In this document: positions 15,796 through 23,894 of the stretch, piece by piece
How the letters are laid out: the number at the start of each line of letters is the position of its first letter
How positions within the stretch are numbered: the first letter of the stretch is position 1
Source of the DNA: JBGAQP01 sp044220635
GTDB lineage: Bacteria > Pseudomonadota > Gammaproteobacteria > Burkholderiales > Usitatibacteraceae
Assembly (NCBI GenBank): GCA_044220635.1
Contig: JBGAQP010000004.1
Location: 62,001-126,000, forward strand
Reading direction: 5' to 3'
DNA: 64,000 bases
Notes under the pieces: generated by a model
What the model saw: only the letters and a program-made list of their open reading frames with translations
Databases searched by the model: none
What the model was told of the DNA's origin: nothing
Program-made: the position numbers and the translations under genes

Positions 15796-16848
15796 ATGAA
15801 GGAGAGGCCCCTTTTGACGACCGGGAAGCCGGCCCCGGCGCGGCGCGCGCGGCGCGGCGGGACGGCCCTCACGCTCGCCGACGTGGCGCGGATCGCGGGG
15901 GTCTCCCCCATCACGGTCTCGCGCGCGATCAACTCGCCCGGGCAGCTCACCGCGGACACGCTCGCGAAGGTCCGCGAGGCGGTCGAGCGCACGGGCTACG
16001 TGCCCAACCGGCTCGCCGGCGGGCTCGCCTCCAACCGCAGCCGGCTCGTGGCCGCGATCGTGCCCACGATCGCGAGCCCCGTCTTCCTCGAGACCGTGAA
16101 GTCGCTCACCGACGCCTTCGCCGAGGCGGGCTTCCAGGTGATGCTCGGCGAGAGCGGCTACGACGGAACGCGCGAGGACGCGCTCCTCGACGCGATCATC
16201 GGGCGGCGCCCCGACGGCGTGGTCCTCACCGGCGTCATGCACTCGCCCGAGGGGCGCCGGCGCCTCGCGGCCGCGGCGATTCCCGTGGTCGAGACCTGGG
16301 ACCTCACGCCCACGCCGATCGACATGCTCGTGGGCTTCTCCCACGCGAAGGCGGGCGCGGCGGCGGCCGAATACCTCCACGGCCGCGGCGCGCGCCGCCT
16401 CGCGATGATCTCCGCCGACGACTACCGCGCGGGGCTGCGGAGCGCCGGCTTCATCGAGGCCGCCCACCGGCTCGGCAGCGGCAAGGTGCCGGTGCGCCTG
16501 GTGCACGCGCCGACCACGATCGGCGAGGGGCGGCGGGCGCTCGCCGCGCTCCTCGGGCGCCACCCCGAAGTCGACGCGGTCTTCTGCAGCTCGGACCTCC
16601 TGGCGCTGGGCGCGCTCATCGAGGCGAAGGCGCTGGGCGTGGCCGTCCCCGGGCGGCTGCGGGTCTTCGGCTTCGGGGGCCTCGACTTCGCGCGGGACAC
16701 GGACCCGCCGCTCTCCACGGTGCGCGTCGACGGCGTGGCGATCGGGCGCACCGCCGCGCAGTTCATCCTCGACCGCGTGGCCGGGCGCCCGGTGGCCTCC
16801 CGGATCGTCGACCTCGGCTTCTCCCTCGTCCCTCGCGAGAGCGCCTAG
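15796..16848 (+). CDS. LacI-family transcriptional regulator
   Basis: A 350-residue repressor. After a basic N-terminal tail comes the helix-turn-helix LTLADVARIAGVSPITVSRAIN (about residues 25-46) and hinge helix, then a periplasmic-binding-protein-like ligand domain with family blocks ENTGY-like ERTGYVPNRLAGGLASNRS, IVPTIASPVF, RRPDGVVLTG and FCSSDLLALGALIEA. It resembles GntR-type LacI members that sense sugar acids. Near-identical operators lie before this gene and before the following operon, so it probably represses both. The inducer is inferred to be the operon's sugar acid. Confidence 0.92.
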   Translation: MKERPLLTTGKPAPARRARRGGTALTLADVARIAGVSPITVSRAINSPGQLTADTLAKVREAVERTGYVPNRLAGGLASNRSRLVAAIVPTIASPVFLETVKSLTDAFAEAGFQVMLGESGYDGTREDALLDAIIGRRPDGVVLTGVMHSPEGRRRLAAAAIPVVETWDLTPTPIDMLVGFSHAKAGAAAAEYLHGRGARRLAMISADDYRAGLRSAGFIEAAHRLGSGKVPVRLVHAPTTIGEGRRALAALLGRHPEVDAVFCSSDLLALGALIEAKALGVAVPGRLRVFGFGGLDFARDTDPPLSTVRVDGVAIGRTAAQFILDRVAGRPVASRIVDLGFSLVPRESA

Positions 16849-16865
16849 GCGGAACGCGGGCGGGG

Positions 16866-16895
16866 TTGACAGCCGGCGGATGATAGCGCTACCAT
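16866..16895 (+). promoter_or_regulatory. Promoter and LacI-family operator of the sugar-acid operon
   Basis: A perfect -35 TTGACA (16866-16871) is followed after 18 bp by TACCAT (16890-16895). The operator ATGATAGCGCTACCAT (16880-16895) covers the -10 element, so a bound repressor would block RNA polymerase. It shares the ATG-TAGCG-TA-CAT pattern with the site upstream of the regulator gene. Confidence 0.6.
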
Positions 16896-16929
16896 CCGAC
16901 GCGCCCTACCCACCCGCCCGGAGCCCTCC

Positions 16930-17871
16930 GTGAAGACCTCGCCCGTAACGCCGGCCGACCTCGCCGCATCCGTGATCGCCGTTCCCCCGCTCGCCCGGCG
17001 CGCCGATCTCGCGCTCGCGCCCGCGGAGAACCGGAAGCTCATCGCGCACCTGGAAGCGGGCGGCGTGAGCACATTGATGTACGGCGGCAACGCCAACTTC
17101 TACCACCTGCCCCTTTCCGAATACGCCGCGACGCTCGACTTCCTGGCGCAGGCGGCGGCGCCAGGCACCTGGGTGATTCCCTCGGCGGGCGCAGACTACG
17201 GCAAGCTCGTCGACCAGGCGGCGATCCTGCGCGAGCGCGGCTTCCCCACGGCGATGGCGCTGCCCTTCGGCCAGCCCTCGAACGACGCGGGCGTGGCCAC
17301 GGCGCTCAGGCGCTTCGCCGACCGGCTCGGCAAGCCCGTGATCGCCTACGTGAAGGCGATGGGCTACCTCGAGCCCGCCACGCTCGGCGCGCTCGCCCGC
17401 GACGGCGTGGTCTGCGCGATCAAGTACGCGATCGTGCGCGACGACCCCGCGAAGGACGCGTACCTCGAGCGCCTCGTCGAAGCCGTGGACCGCGACCTCG
17501 TCATCAGCGGCATCGGCGAGCGTCCCGCGATCGTGCACCTGCGCGACTTCGGCCTGAAGAGCTTCACCTCGGGCTCGGTGTGCGTGGCCCCGCGCGGCTC
17601 CACGGCGCTGCTCGCCGCACTGAAGGCCCGGCGCTACGAGGAGGCGGCGGCGCTCCGCGCGCCCTACCTCCCGCTCGAGGACCAGCGCGACGCCCTCGGC
17701 CCCATCCGCGTGCTCCACGACGCGGTGACGCTCGCCGGGATCGCCGACATGGGGCCGCTGCTGCCGATGATCGCCAATCTCGATGCGGGCGAGCGCCCCG
17801 CGGTGCAGGCCGCCGCCGCCGCGCTCCTCGCCCACGACCGCAGCCTCGGCCCCGCCCGGGCCGCGGCCTGA
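16930..17871 (+). CDS. Dihydrodipicolinate synthase/KDG aldolase-family lyase
   Basis: A 313-residue TIM-barrel class I aldolase-family protein starting at GTG 16930. The Schiff-base lysine is probably Lys165 in VVCAIKYAIVR, with Tyr140 in VIAYVKAMGY. The usual GGTGE substrate loop is replaced by YGGNANFYHL, so this is not DapA. Beside an L-arabonate-type dehydratase and a semialdehyde-type dehydrogenase it is likely a 2-keto-3-deoxy-sugar-acid dehydratase or aldolase. That role is inferred from context. It is the first gene of an operon behind a LacI-type operator. Confidence 0.85.
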   Translation: MKTSPVTPADLAASVIAVPPLARRADLALAPAENRKLIAHLEAGGVSTLMYGGNANFYHLPLSEYAATLDFLAQAAAPGTWVIPSAGADYGKLVDQAAILRERGFPTAMALPFGQPSNDAGVATALRRFADRLGKPVIAYVKAMGYLEPATLGALARDGVVCAIKYAIVRDDPAKDAYLERLVEAVDRDLVISGIGERPAIVHLRDFGLKSFTSGSVCVAPRGSTALLAALKARRYEEAAALRAPYLPLEDQRDALGPIRVLHDAVTLAGIADMGPLLPMIANLDAGERPAVQAAAAALLAHDRSLGPARAAA

Positions 17872-17913
17872 CGCCCACCGCCGCACCGTACCCGCCCACC
17901 AGGAGGACACGCC

Positions 17914-18906
17914 ATGAAGAACGCCAAGCCGCACTCGATCACGCTTCGCCTGCTCGCCGCCGCGGCGGCGCTTTGCGCGCTGCTGCCCGGCGCCGCGACC
18001 GCGCAGTACCCGACGCGCACCGTCACGATCGTCGTGCCCTTCCCGCCGGGCGGGGCCTCGGACATCTCGGCGCGCACGATCGCCCAGAAGCTCTCCGAGT
18101 CCCTCGGCCAGACGGTGATCATCGAGAACAAGGCCGGGGCGAACGGCTCGATCGGCGCCACCACGGTGGCGAAGGCGAAGCCCGACGGCTACACGCTGCT
18201 CGTGGGCTCGATCGGCGTGTTCTCGATCAACCCCGTCCTCTACAAGGACCCCGCCTACGATCCGAAGCGCGACTTCGACCTGCTGAGCGTGATCGTGCGC
18301 ACACCGAACGCGCTGGTCACGAGCCCGAAGTTTCCCGCCAACACCGTGGCCGAGCTGATCGACTACCTGAAGAAGAACCCGAACAAGGTCTCGTTCGCCT
18401 CCTCGGGCACCGGCTCCTCGGACCACCTCACCGCGGCGCTCTTCTGGCAGAAGACCGGCACCACCGGCATCCACGTGCCGTACAAGGGCGGTGGCCCGGC
18501 CCACACCGACCTCATGGGCGGCAACGCCGACGTGTCCTTCCAGAACCTGGGCTCGATCGCGAACTACGTGCGCTCCGGGAAGATGAAGCTCCTCGCGGTG
18601 ACCGCGGACAAGCGCGACGCGACCTTCCCGAACGTGCCGACGATGGCCGAAGCGGGCGTGCAGGGCCTCGAGGTGTTCTCCTGGCAGGCGATCGCCGCGC
18701 CCAAGGGTCTGCCGAAGGAAGTTGCCGACAAGCTCACGCCCGCGGTCGTGGCGGCGATCAAGGATCCGGCGGTCACGAAGAAGTTCAACGACATCGGCTT
18801 CGAGGTGGTCGGCACGGGGAGCGCGGAGTTCGCGAAGTTCCTCGATGCCGAGCTCGCGCGCTGGAAGGGCGTGGTCGAGGCGGGCGGGATCAAGCAAAGT
18901 GACTGA
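17914..18906 (+). CDS. Bug/TctC-family periplasmic solute-binding protein
   Basis: A 330-residue periplasmic receptor of the tripartite tricarboxylate transporter type. It has a signal peptide (residues 1-28, ending AATAQ), then the family signature YPTRTVTIVVPFPPGGASDISAR, IIENKAGANGSIG, the VSFASSGTGSSDHL segment and the late FNDIGFEVVG. It starts after AGGAGG with good spacing. Such receptors expand greatly in betaproteobacteria and often lack their own membrane subunits; no tctA/tctB is in this window. Its position suggests that it binds the sugar acid processed by its neighbours. The 3' end overlaps the dehydratase GTG by 8 bases. Confidence 0.93.
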   Translation: MKNAKPHSITLRLLAAAAALCALLPGAATAQYPTRTVTIVVPFPPGGASDISARTIAQKLSESLGQTVIIENKAGANGSIGATTVAKAKPDGYTLLVGSIGVFSINPVLYKDPAYDPKRDFDLLSVIVRTPNALVTSPKFPANTVAELIDYLKKNPNKVSFASSGTGSSDHLTAALFWQKTGTTGIHVPYKGGGPAHTDLMGGNADVSFQNLGSIANYVRSGKMKLLAVTADKRDATFPNVPTMAEAGVQGLEVFSWQAIAAPKGLPKEVADKLTPAVVAAIKDPAVTKKFNDIGFEVVGTGSAEFAKFLDAELARWKGVVEAGGIKQSD

Positions 18907-20629
18907 ACGCCGCAAGAAGCCCGAGGAGCTGCGCAGCCACCGCTGGTACGGCGCGAAGGACCTGCGCGCCTTCGGGCACCGCTCGCGCACCGCGCAGATG
19001 GGCTATGCCCGCTCGGACTACGCGGGCAAGCCCGTCATCGCGATCGTCAACACCTGGAGCGACATCAACCCCTGCCACACGCACTTCCGCGAGCGCGCGG
19101 AGGAGGTGAAGCGAGGCGTCTGGCAGGCGGGGGGCTTCCCCGTCGAGATGCCCGCGCTCTCGCTTTCGGAACCGTTCCAGAAGCCCACGACGATGCTCTA
19201 CCGCAACCTCCTCGCGATGGAGACCGAGGAGCTGCTCCGCAGCTACCCCGCCGACGGCTGCGTGCTGATGGGCGGCTGCGACAAGACCACGCCCGCGCTC
19301 GTCATGGGCGCGCTCTCCATGAACCTGCCGACGATCTTCATGCCGGCGGGGCCGATGCTGCGCGGCGACTTCAAGGGCGGCGTCCTCGGCAGCGGCAGCG
19401 ACACCTGGAAGTACTGGGCGGAGCTGCGCGCCGGCAACATCACCGAGGAGGAATGGAAGGGCGTGGAGGACGGGATCGCGCGCTCGCCGGGGCACTGCAT
19501 GACCATGGGCACGGCCTCGACGATGACGAGCGCGGTCGAGGCGATGGGGCTCACGCTTCCCGGCGCCGCCTCCATCCCCGCGCCGGACTCGCGCCACGCC
19601 CAGATGGCGACGCTCACGGGCAAGCGCATCGTCGACATGGTGTGGGAGGACCTCAAGGTCCGCGACCTCGTGGACGCGCGCGCGATCGACAACGCCGTGA
19701 CGGCGGTGCTCGCGCTCGGCGGCTCCACCAACGCGATCGTCCACCTGATCGCCGTCGCGCGCCGCGCGGGCGTGGCGCTCGACCTCGAGCGCTTCGACGC
19801 GCTCGCCCGCCGCGTGCCCGTGCTCGCCGACATCCGCCCGTCGGGCCGCTTCCTCATGGAGGACTTCTTCTATGCGGGGGGGCTGCGCGGCCTGCTCTCG
19901 CGGCTCGGCGACCTCCTCGACCTCTCCGCGCGCACGGCCAACGGCGCGAGCCTCGGCGAGAACCTCGCAGGCGCCGCCGTCCACAACGACGAGGTGATCC
20001 GGCCGCGCGAGCGGCCCCTCGTCGAGCGCGACGGCCTCGCGGTGCTGCGCGGCAGCCTCGCGCCCTCGGGCGCGGTCGTCAAGCCGCCGGCGATGGAGGC
20101 GCGGCTGCAGAAGCACACGGGGCGCGCGGTGGTCTTCTCGAGCTACGACGACATGGCCGCGCGCATCGACGACCCGGCGCTCGCGATCGACGCCGACAGC
20201 GTGATCGTGCTCCAGAACGCGGGCCCGCAGGGCGCGCCGGGCATGCCCGAGTGGGGGCAGCTCCCCATCCCGAAGAAGCTCCTGCAGCAGGGCGTGCGCG
20301 ACATGCTGCGCATCTCGGATGCGCGCATGAGCGGCACGAGCTACGGCGCGTGCGTGCTGCACGTGGCGCCGGAATCCGCCGTCGGCGGCCCCCTCGCGCT
20401 CGTGAAGGACGGCGACCGGATCGCGATCGACGTCCCCGCGCGGCGCCTCGACCTGCTGGTGGACGAGGCCGAGATCGCGCGCCGGCGCGCCGCCTGGAAG
20501 GCCCCGGCGCCGCACTACGGGCGCGGCTTCGGCGCGCTCTACCTCAAGCACGTGACGCAGGCCGACCAGGGCTGCGATTTCGACTTCCTCGAGGCGGGCC
20601 CGGCCACGCCCGAGCCGGAGATCCACTGA
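18899..20629 (+). CDS. IlvD/Edd-family dehydratase, L-arabonate dehydratase type
   Basis: A 576-residue Fe-S dehydratase starting at GTG 18899 inside the end of the receptor gene. Cluster ligands are visible in DINPCHTH (first Cys), GGCDKTTPA (second) and SPGHCMTMGTAST (third). The SDARMSGTSYG segment is near the end. The opening KKPEELRSHRWYGAKDLRAFGHRSR resembles sugar-acid dehydratases more than the branched-chain enzyme IlvD. It would turn an aldonic acid into the 2-keto-3-deoxy acid, the first step of a non-phosphorylative pentose or sugar-acid route. Substrate (L-arabonate or another) is inferred. Confidence 0.9.
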   Translation: MTERRKKPEELRSHRWYGAKDLRAFGHRSRTAQMGYARSDYAGKPVIAIVNTWSDINPCHTHFRERAEEVKRGVWQAGGFPVEMPALSLSEPFQKPTTMLYRNLLAMETEELLRSYPADGCVLMGGCDKTTPALVMGALSMNLPTIFMPAGPMLRGDFKGGVLGSGSDTWKYWAELRAGNITEEEWKGVEDGIARSPGHCMTMGTASTMTSAVEAMGLTLPGAASIPAPDSRHAQMATLTGKRIVDMVWEDLKVRDLVDARAIDNAVTAVLALGGSTNAIVHLIAVARRAGVALDLERFDALARRVPVLADIRPSGRFLMEDFFYAGGLRGLLSRLGDLLDLSARTANGASLGENLAGAAVHNDEVIRPRERPLVERDGLAVLRGSLAPSGAVVKPPAMEARLQKHTGRAVVFSSYDDMAARIDDPALAIDADSVIVLQNAGPQGAPGMPEWGQLPIPKKLLQQGVRDMLRISDARMSGTSYGACVLHVAPESAVGGPLALVKDGDRIAIDVPARRLDLLVDEAEIARRRAAWKAPAPHYGRGFGALYLKHVTQADQGCDFDFLEAGPATPEPEIH

Positions 20630-22080
20630 TGACGACCGCGACGAAGCCCGTCCACCGCAACTGGATCGGCGGGCAATGGGTGGAGGCCACCGGCGCGCGG
20701 CCGAACGTGAACCCCTCGGACACGACGGACATCGTGGGCGAATACGCCCAGGCCGACGCCGCGCAGGCGCGCTCGGCGATCGCCGCCGCGCGCGAGGCCT
20801 TCCCGAAATGGGCCGCCGCCACGCCGCAGGCGCGCTGCGACGCTCTCGACTTCATCGGTTCCGAGATCCTCGCGCGCAAGGCCGAGCTCGGCGACCTCCT
20901 CGCGCGCGAGGAAGGAAAGACGCTGCCCGAGGCGATCGGCGAAGTCGCGCGCGCCGGGCAGATCTTCAAGTTCTTCGCGGGCGAGGCGCTGCGCATCCCC
21001 GGCGAGCGGCTCGCCTCGGTGCGCCCCGGCCTCGACGTGGAGGTCACCCGCGAGCCCGTGGGCGTCGTGGGCATCATCACGCCGTGGAACTTCCCCATCG
21101 CGATCCCCGCGTGGAAGGCCGCGCCCGCGCTCGCCTACGGCAATTGCGTCGTGCTCAAGCCCGCCGACCTCGTGCCGGGGTCCGCCTGGGCGCTCGCGGA
21201 GATCGCGAGCCGCTCGGGCCTGCCGCCCGGGGTCTTCAACCTCGCGATGGGCCGCGGCAGCGTCGTCGGGCAGGCGCTGCTCGAGGACGCGCGCGTGGAC
21301 GCGATCACCTTCACCGGCTCGCAGGCGACGGGCACGAAGGTCGCGCAGGCCGCGGTCGCGCGCCTCGCGAAGTTCCAGCTCGAGATGGGCGGCAAGAACC
21401 CGCTCGTCGTGGTGGACGACGCGGACCTCGCGGTGGCGGTCGAATGCGCCGTGCAGGGCGCGTTCTACTCGACGGGGCAGCGCTGCACGGCCTCGAGCCG
21501 GCTCGTCGTCACCGCGGGCATCCACGACCGGTTCGTGGCCGCGCTCACCGAGCGGGTCCGTTCCCTCGTGGTGGGCGATGCGCGCGCGAAGGACACGCAG
21601 ATCGGCCCCGTCGTGGACCAATCGCAGCTCGACCAGGACTTGCGCTACCTCGCGATCGGCCGCGCCGAGGGCGCCACGCTCGCCTGCGGGGGCGAGGTGC
21701 TCGAGCGCGCGAAGCCCGGTTTCTTCCTCTCGCCGGCGCTCTTCACCGGCGCCGCCTCCGCGATGCGCACGAGCCGCGAGGAGATCTTCGGCCCCGTGGC
21801 GAGCGTGATCCGCGTGAAGGACTACGAGGAGGCGCTCGCCACCGCGAACGACACGGAGTTCGGCCTCTCCGCGGGGATCTGCACCACCTCGCTCAAGCTC
21901 GCCACGCACTTCAAGCGCCACGCCCAGGCGGGCATGGTGATGGTGAACGTCCCGACGGCGGGGGTGGACTACCACGTGCCCTTCGGCGGGCGGAAGGGCT
22001 CGAGCTTCGGCCCGCGCGAGCAGGGCCGGCACGCCGCCGAGTTCTACACGACGGTCAAGACCGCCTACACCGCCGCCTGA
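20629..22080 (+). CDS. Aldehyde dehydrogenase, alpha-ketoglutarate-semialdehyde type
   Basis: A 483-residue NAD(P)-dependent aldehyde dehydrogenase. Catalytic residues are visible: Cys286 in GQRCTASSR, Glu252 in LEMGGKNP, Asn154 in TPWNFP and the FTGSQATG cofactor loop. Its ATG overlaps the dehydratase stop by one base, so the two are coupled. The likely reaction is oxidation of 2-ketoglutarate semialdehyde to 2-ketoglutarate, which would complete a non-phosphorylative route ending in the TCA cycle. The family match is sure; the substrate rests on the neighbours. Confidence 0.93.
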   Translation: MTTATKPVHRNWIGGQWVEATGARPNVNPSDTTDIVGEYAQADAAQARSAIAAAREAFPKWAAATPQARCDALDFIGSEILARKAELGDLLAREEGKTLPEAIGEVARAGQIFKFFAGEALRIPGERLASVRPGLDVEVTREPVGVVGIITPWNFPIAIPAWKAAPALAYGNCVVLKPADLVPGSAWALAEIASRSGLPPGVFNLAMGRGSVVGQALLEDARVDAITFTGSQATGTKVAQAAVARLAKFQLEMGGKNPLVVVDDADLAVAVECAVQGAFYSTGQRCTASSRLVVTAGIHDRFVAALTERVRSLVVGDARAKDTQIGPVVDQSQLDQDLRYLAIGRAEGATLACGGEVLERAKPGFFLSPALFTGAASAMRTSREEIFGPVASVIRVKDYEEALATANDTEFGLSAGICTTSLKLATHFKRHAQAGMVMVNVPTAGVDYHVPFGGRKGSSFGPREQGRHAAEFYTTVKTAYTAA

Positions 22081-22110
22081 TTCGCCTCCCCCGCGCCTCG
22101 CGCGCGGCCC

Positions 22111-22722
22111 TCACCCCGCCGGGGCGCGCGCTCGCTCGCCCCAGATCGCCTCTTCGGTGAAGCCCAGCTCGGCGAAGTCCGCCGCGCGCAGCCCCGCCTC
22201 GTTGGTGCAGAAGAATTCGTCGAGCTGCGGGGGCTTCACGGCCGTGCCCGCGAGCATGGCGTGGACCTGGCCGCGGTGGTGGATGTCGTGCTCGAAGAGG
22301 TGGGCGAGGATGCGGCGCAGCCAGTCGCGCTCGAGGCCCGTGCGGCGCGGCAGCAGCACCGTGGCGTCGAGCCGCGCGTCGTCGAGGCCGGCGCAAAGCG
22401 CGATGAGTCGCCGGTCGGCCGCGAGCTGCTCGCGGGCGAGGTCGGCCGCGCGCTCGAAGGGCTCCTCGGGCTCGTAGTGGCGCCCGGGGTTCTCGTGCGG
22501 GGGCAGCCCCGCGAGGCTGCGCTCGAGGATCTCGAGGTAGTACCAGTCCACCGTCAATATATGGTTGAGCGTCGCCTTGAGGGACGGGAAGAAGCTCGTC
22601 CGGCGGGCGACGAACTCCTCCTGCGGGAGCGCCACGCAGGCCTTCAGCAGGCGGTGGTTCGCCCAGGCGTTGTTGCAGGCCTCGGTGAGGAAGTGGTGGG
22701 CGAGGGACTGGGGGGCGGCCAT
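22111..22722 (-). CDS. DinB-family four-helix protein
   Basis: A 203-residue DinB/YfiT-like protein. The three expected metal-ligand histidines are visible: His in LNHILTVDWYY (about residue 53) and the pair in HDIHHRGQVHAML (about residues 146-150). It has helical composition throughout and no signal peptide. DinB-like proteins include thiol transferases and damage-induced proteins; the function of this one is unknown. It is convergent with the aldehyde dehydrogenase gene. Confidence 0.85.
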   Translation of the reverse strand: MAAPQSLAHHFLTEACNNAWANHRLLKACVALPQEEFVARRTSFFPSLKATLNHILTVDWYYLEILERSLAGLPPHENPGRHYEPEEPFERAADLAREQLAADRRLIALCAGLDDARLDATVLLPRRTGLERDWLRRILAHLFEHDIHHRGQVHAMLAGTAVKPPQLDEFFCTNEAGLRAADFAELGFTEEAIWGERARAPAG

Positions 22723-22965
22723 GGCGGTCGGGACGGGGTTCGCGGGCGGGCAGTATTGCACGCCCGGGCCCCCGGATGGCGCATTCCGGGGGCCCGTTCG
22801 CCCCGCCCATTCCGGCCGGCTGCGCTTCATCCCCCGATTCCTCCGTTTCGTCGCTTCCGGCTTCCGCCCTGCCCGGCGGGGGCGGAGACTGCGCTCATGT
22901 TGCAAGCCGGCGCCAAACCCGCGACAAGCAGTCGCCGGCAAGACAGCGAAACCCAGGAGAACAAC

Positions 22966-23196
22966 ATGTCCACGTACAAGCAAGCCGGCAGCAACAGCGC
23001 CTACGCCGTGTCCGCCGTCGTCACCAGCGTCATCGCCGGATGGTTCCTCGTCGCGGCCGGCGCCATCGCCGCGGGCACCGCTCCGGAGCGATTCAGCGCC
23101 ACGCCCCCGGCGAGCCAGTCCGTGTCCGCCGCCGAACAGAGCCTGCGCCCCGATACGCGCCTCGCGATCACCGTCGTCGCCAAGCGCCACGCCTGA
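22966..23196 (+). CDS. Small single-span membrane protein (76 aa), first of three near LytTR systems
   Basis: A short gene with a good AGGAGA Shine-Dalgarno. It encodes one membrane span (about residues 14-38, AVSAVVTSVIAGWFLVAAGAIAAG), an Ala/Ser/Pro linker and a basic end LAITVVAKRHA. A strong rho-independent terminator follows at 23218. The overall plan (span, linker, VV-A-K/R-R tail) matches the next small gene at 23466, so the two may be related. No known family is recognised. The shared TTCGTCGC motif lies 111 bp upstream. Confidence 0.7.
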   Translation: MSTYKQAGSNSAYAVSAVVTSVIAGWFLVAAGAIAAGTAPERFSATPPASQSVSAAEQSLRPDTRLAITVVAKRHA

Positions 23197-23217
23197 GTAC
23201 TCCTTGGCTCTCCCGAT

Positions 23218-23244
23218 GCCCGGTCTCCGACCGGGCTTTTTTTT
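23218..23244 (+). terminator. Rho-independent terminator after the 76-aa gene
   Basis: An 8-bp perfect stem GCCCGGTC/GACCGGGC with a 3-base loop, followed by eight T residues. It sits 21 bp after the small gene and just before palindromic repeat copy B. Confidence 0.9.
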
Positions 23245-23250
23245 GCCGCC

Positions 23251-23342
23251 GGAAAATGGGGACAGTCCCTATTTATCGCTTGTAACAGTCCGGGAGCGTG
23301 CCGATTGTTACAAGCGATAAATAGGGACTGTCCCCATTTTCC
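23251..23342. repeat. Palindromic repeat, copy B (37-bp perfect arms)
   Basis: Arms 23251-23287 and 23306-23342 are perfect inverted repeats of 37 bp around an 18-base loop. The cores are related to copy A, but this copy has CCCTATTT where the others have CCCCATTT, and the opposite arm carries the matching AAATAGGG. TGTAACA/TGTTACA form the inner ends. It fills the intergenic space between two small-protein genes. Confidence 0.92.
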
Positions 23343-23370
23343 GGCTCCGTTCACTCCCGGATTTCCGCAG

Positions 23371-23416
23371 TTCGTCGCTTTCCGCTATCGGCCGCCGCGG
23401 CGCGCTCCTAAGCTGG
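23371..23416 (+). promoter_or_regulatory. Shared two-box motif upstream of the 72-aa gene
   Basis: TTCGTCGC (23371-23378) and CTAAGCTGG (23408-23416) are separated by 29 bp. The same pair with the same spacing (TTCGTCGC 23782, CTACGCTGG 23819) precedes the histidine-kinase gene. It may be a common promoter or regulator site; no standard sigma-70 promoter is obvious here. Confidence 0.35.
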
Positions 23417-23465
23417 CCTCCAATGCATTCACGCCCCGGCCATCGGGGCCCCGGAGGAGGCAGCC

Positions 23466-23684
23466 ATGAACAAGTTCACCCGACTCGAAACCGCGTCCGT
23501 CCTGTCGATCGCGGCCATCTTCACCGGGCTCGCGCTCGGGATCTTCGTCGGTCCCGTGCAGGGCGCCCCCGCCGCCCAGCGCGCGGCCGAAGCCGCACCC
23601 GCTTCCGTGGTGACCACGGCCACCGGCGAGGGCCGCTTCAAGGTGGTCGTCACCGCCCGGCGCCTCGCGCCCGCCAACCCCTAG
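23466..23684 (+). CDS. Small single-span membrane protein (72 aa)
   Basis: A short gene behind a strong GGAGGAGG Shine-Dalgarno. It has one hydrophobic span (about residues 11-33, SVLSIAAIFTGLALGIFVGPVQG), which could also be a signal peptide with a GA cleavage site. An Ala-rich linker follows, then the basic tail FKVVVTARRLAPANP. The plan resembles the 76-aa protein at 22966. A terminator follows, so it is a separate transcript. The product is unrecognised; its place directly before a LytS-type kinase hints at a role in that system. Confidence 0.7.
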   Translation: MNKFTRLETASVLSIAAIFTGLALGIFVGPVQGAPAAQRAAEAAPASVVTTATGEGRFKVVVTARRLAPANP

Positions 23685-23728
23685 GCCGGCAACGCTCCAC
23701 CTCCCCCCCGGAGCCCGTTGCCACTCCC

Positions 23729-23757
23729 GCGCCCGGCCATGGCCGGGCGCTTTTTTT
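23729..23757 (+). terminator. Rho-independent terminator after the 72-aa gene
   Basis: Perfect palindrome GCGCCCGGCC/GGCCGGGCGC with two central bases, followed by seven T residues. It separates the small gene from the kinase gene. Confidence 0.9.
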
Positions 23758-23781
23758 CCGCCCATGGCCGGCAAAGCGCGT

Positions 23782-23827
23782 TTCGTCGCAAGTTCCTTGG
23801 GAACCCCCCCGGGCCCCCCTACGCTGG
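23782..23827 (+). promoter_or_regulatory. Shared two-box motif upstream of the first LytS-type kinase
   Basis: TTCGTCGC (23782-23789) and CTACGCTGG (23819-23827) with 29 bp between. This repeats the arrangement upstream of the 72-aa gene, one base differing in the second box. Confidence 0.35.
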
Positions 23828-23894
23828 TTGCCGGTGCGACGAAGGCCGGCCCATACTTCGCAGGCCGCCCGGACGCAGCCGGGGGGGAATAGCC

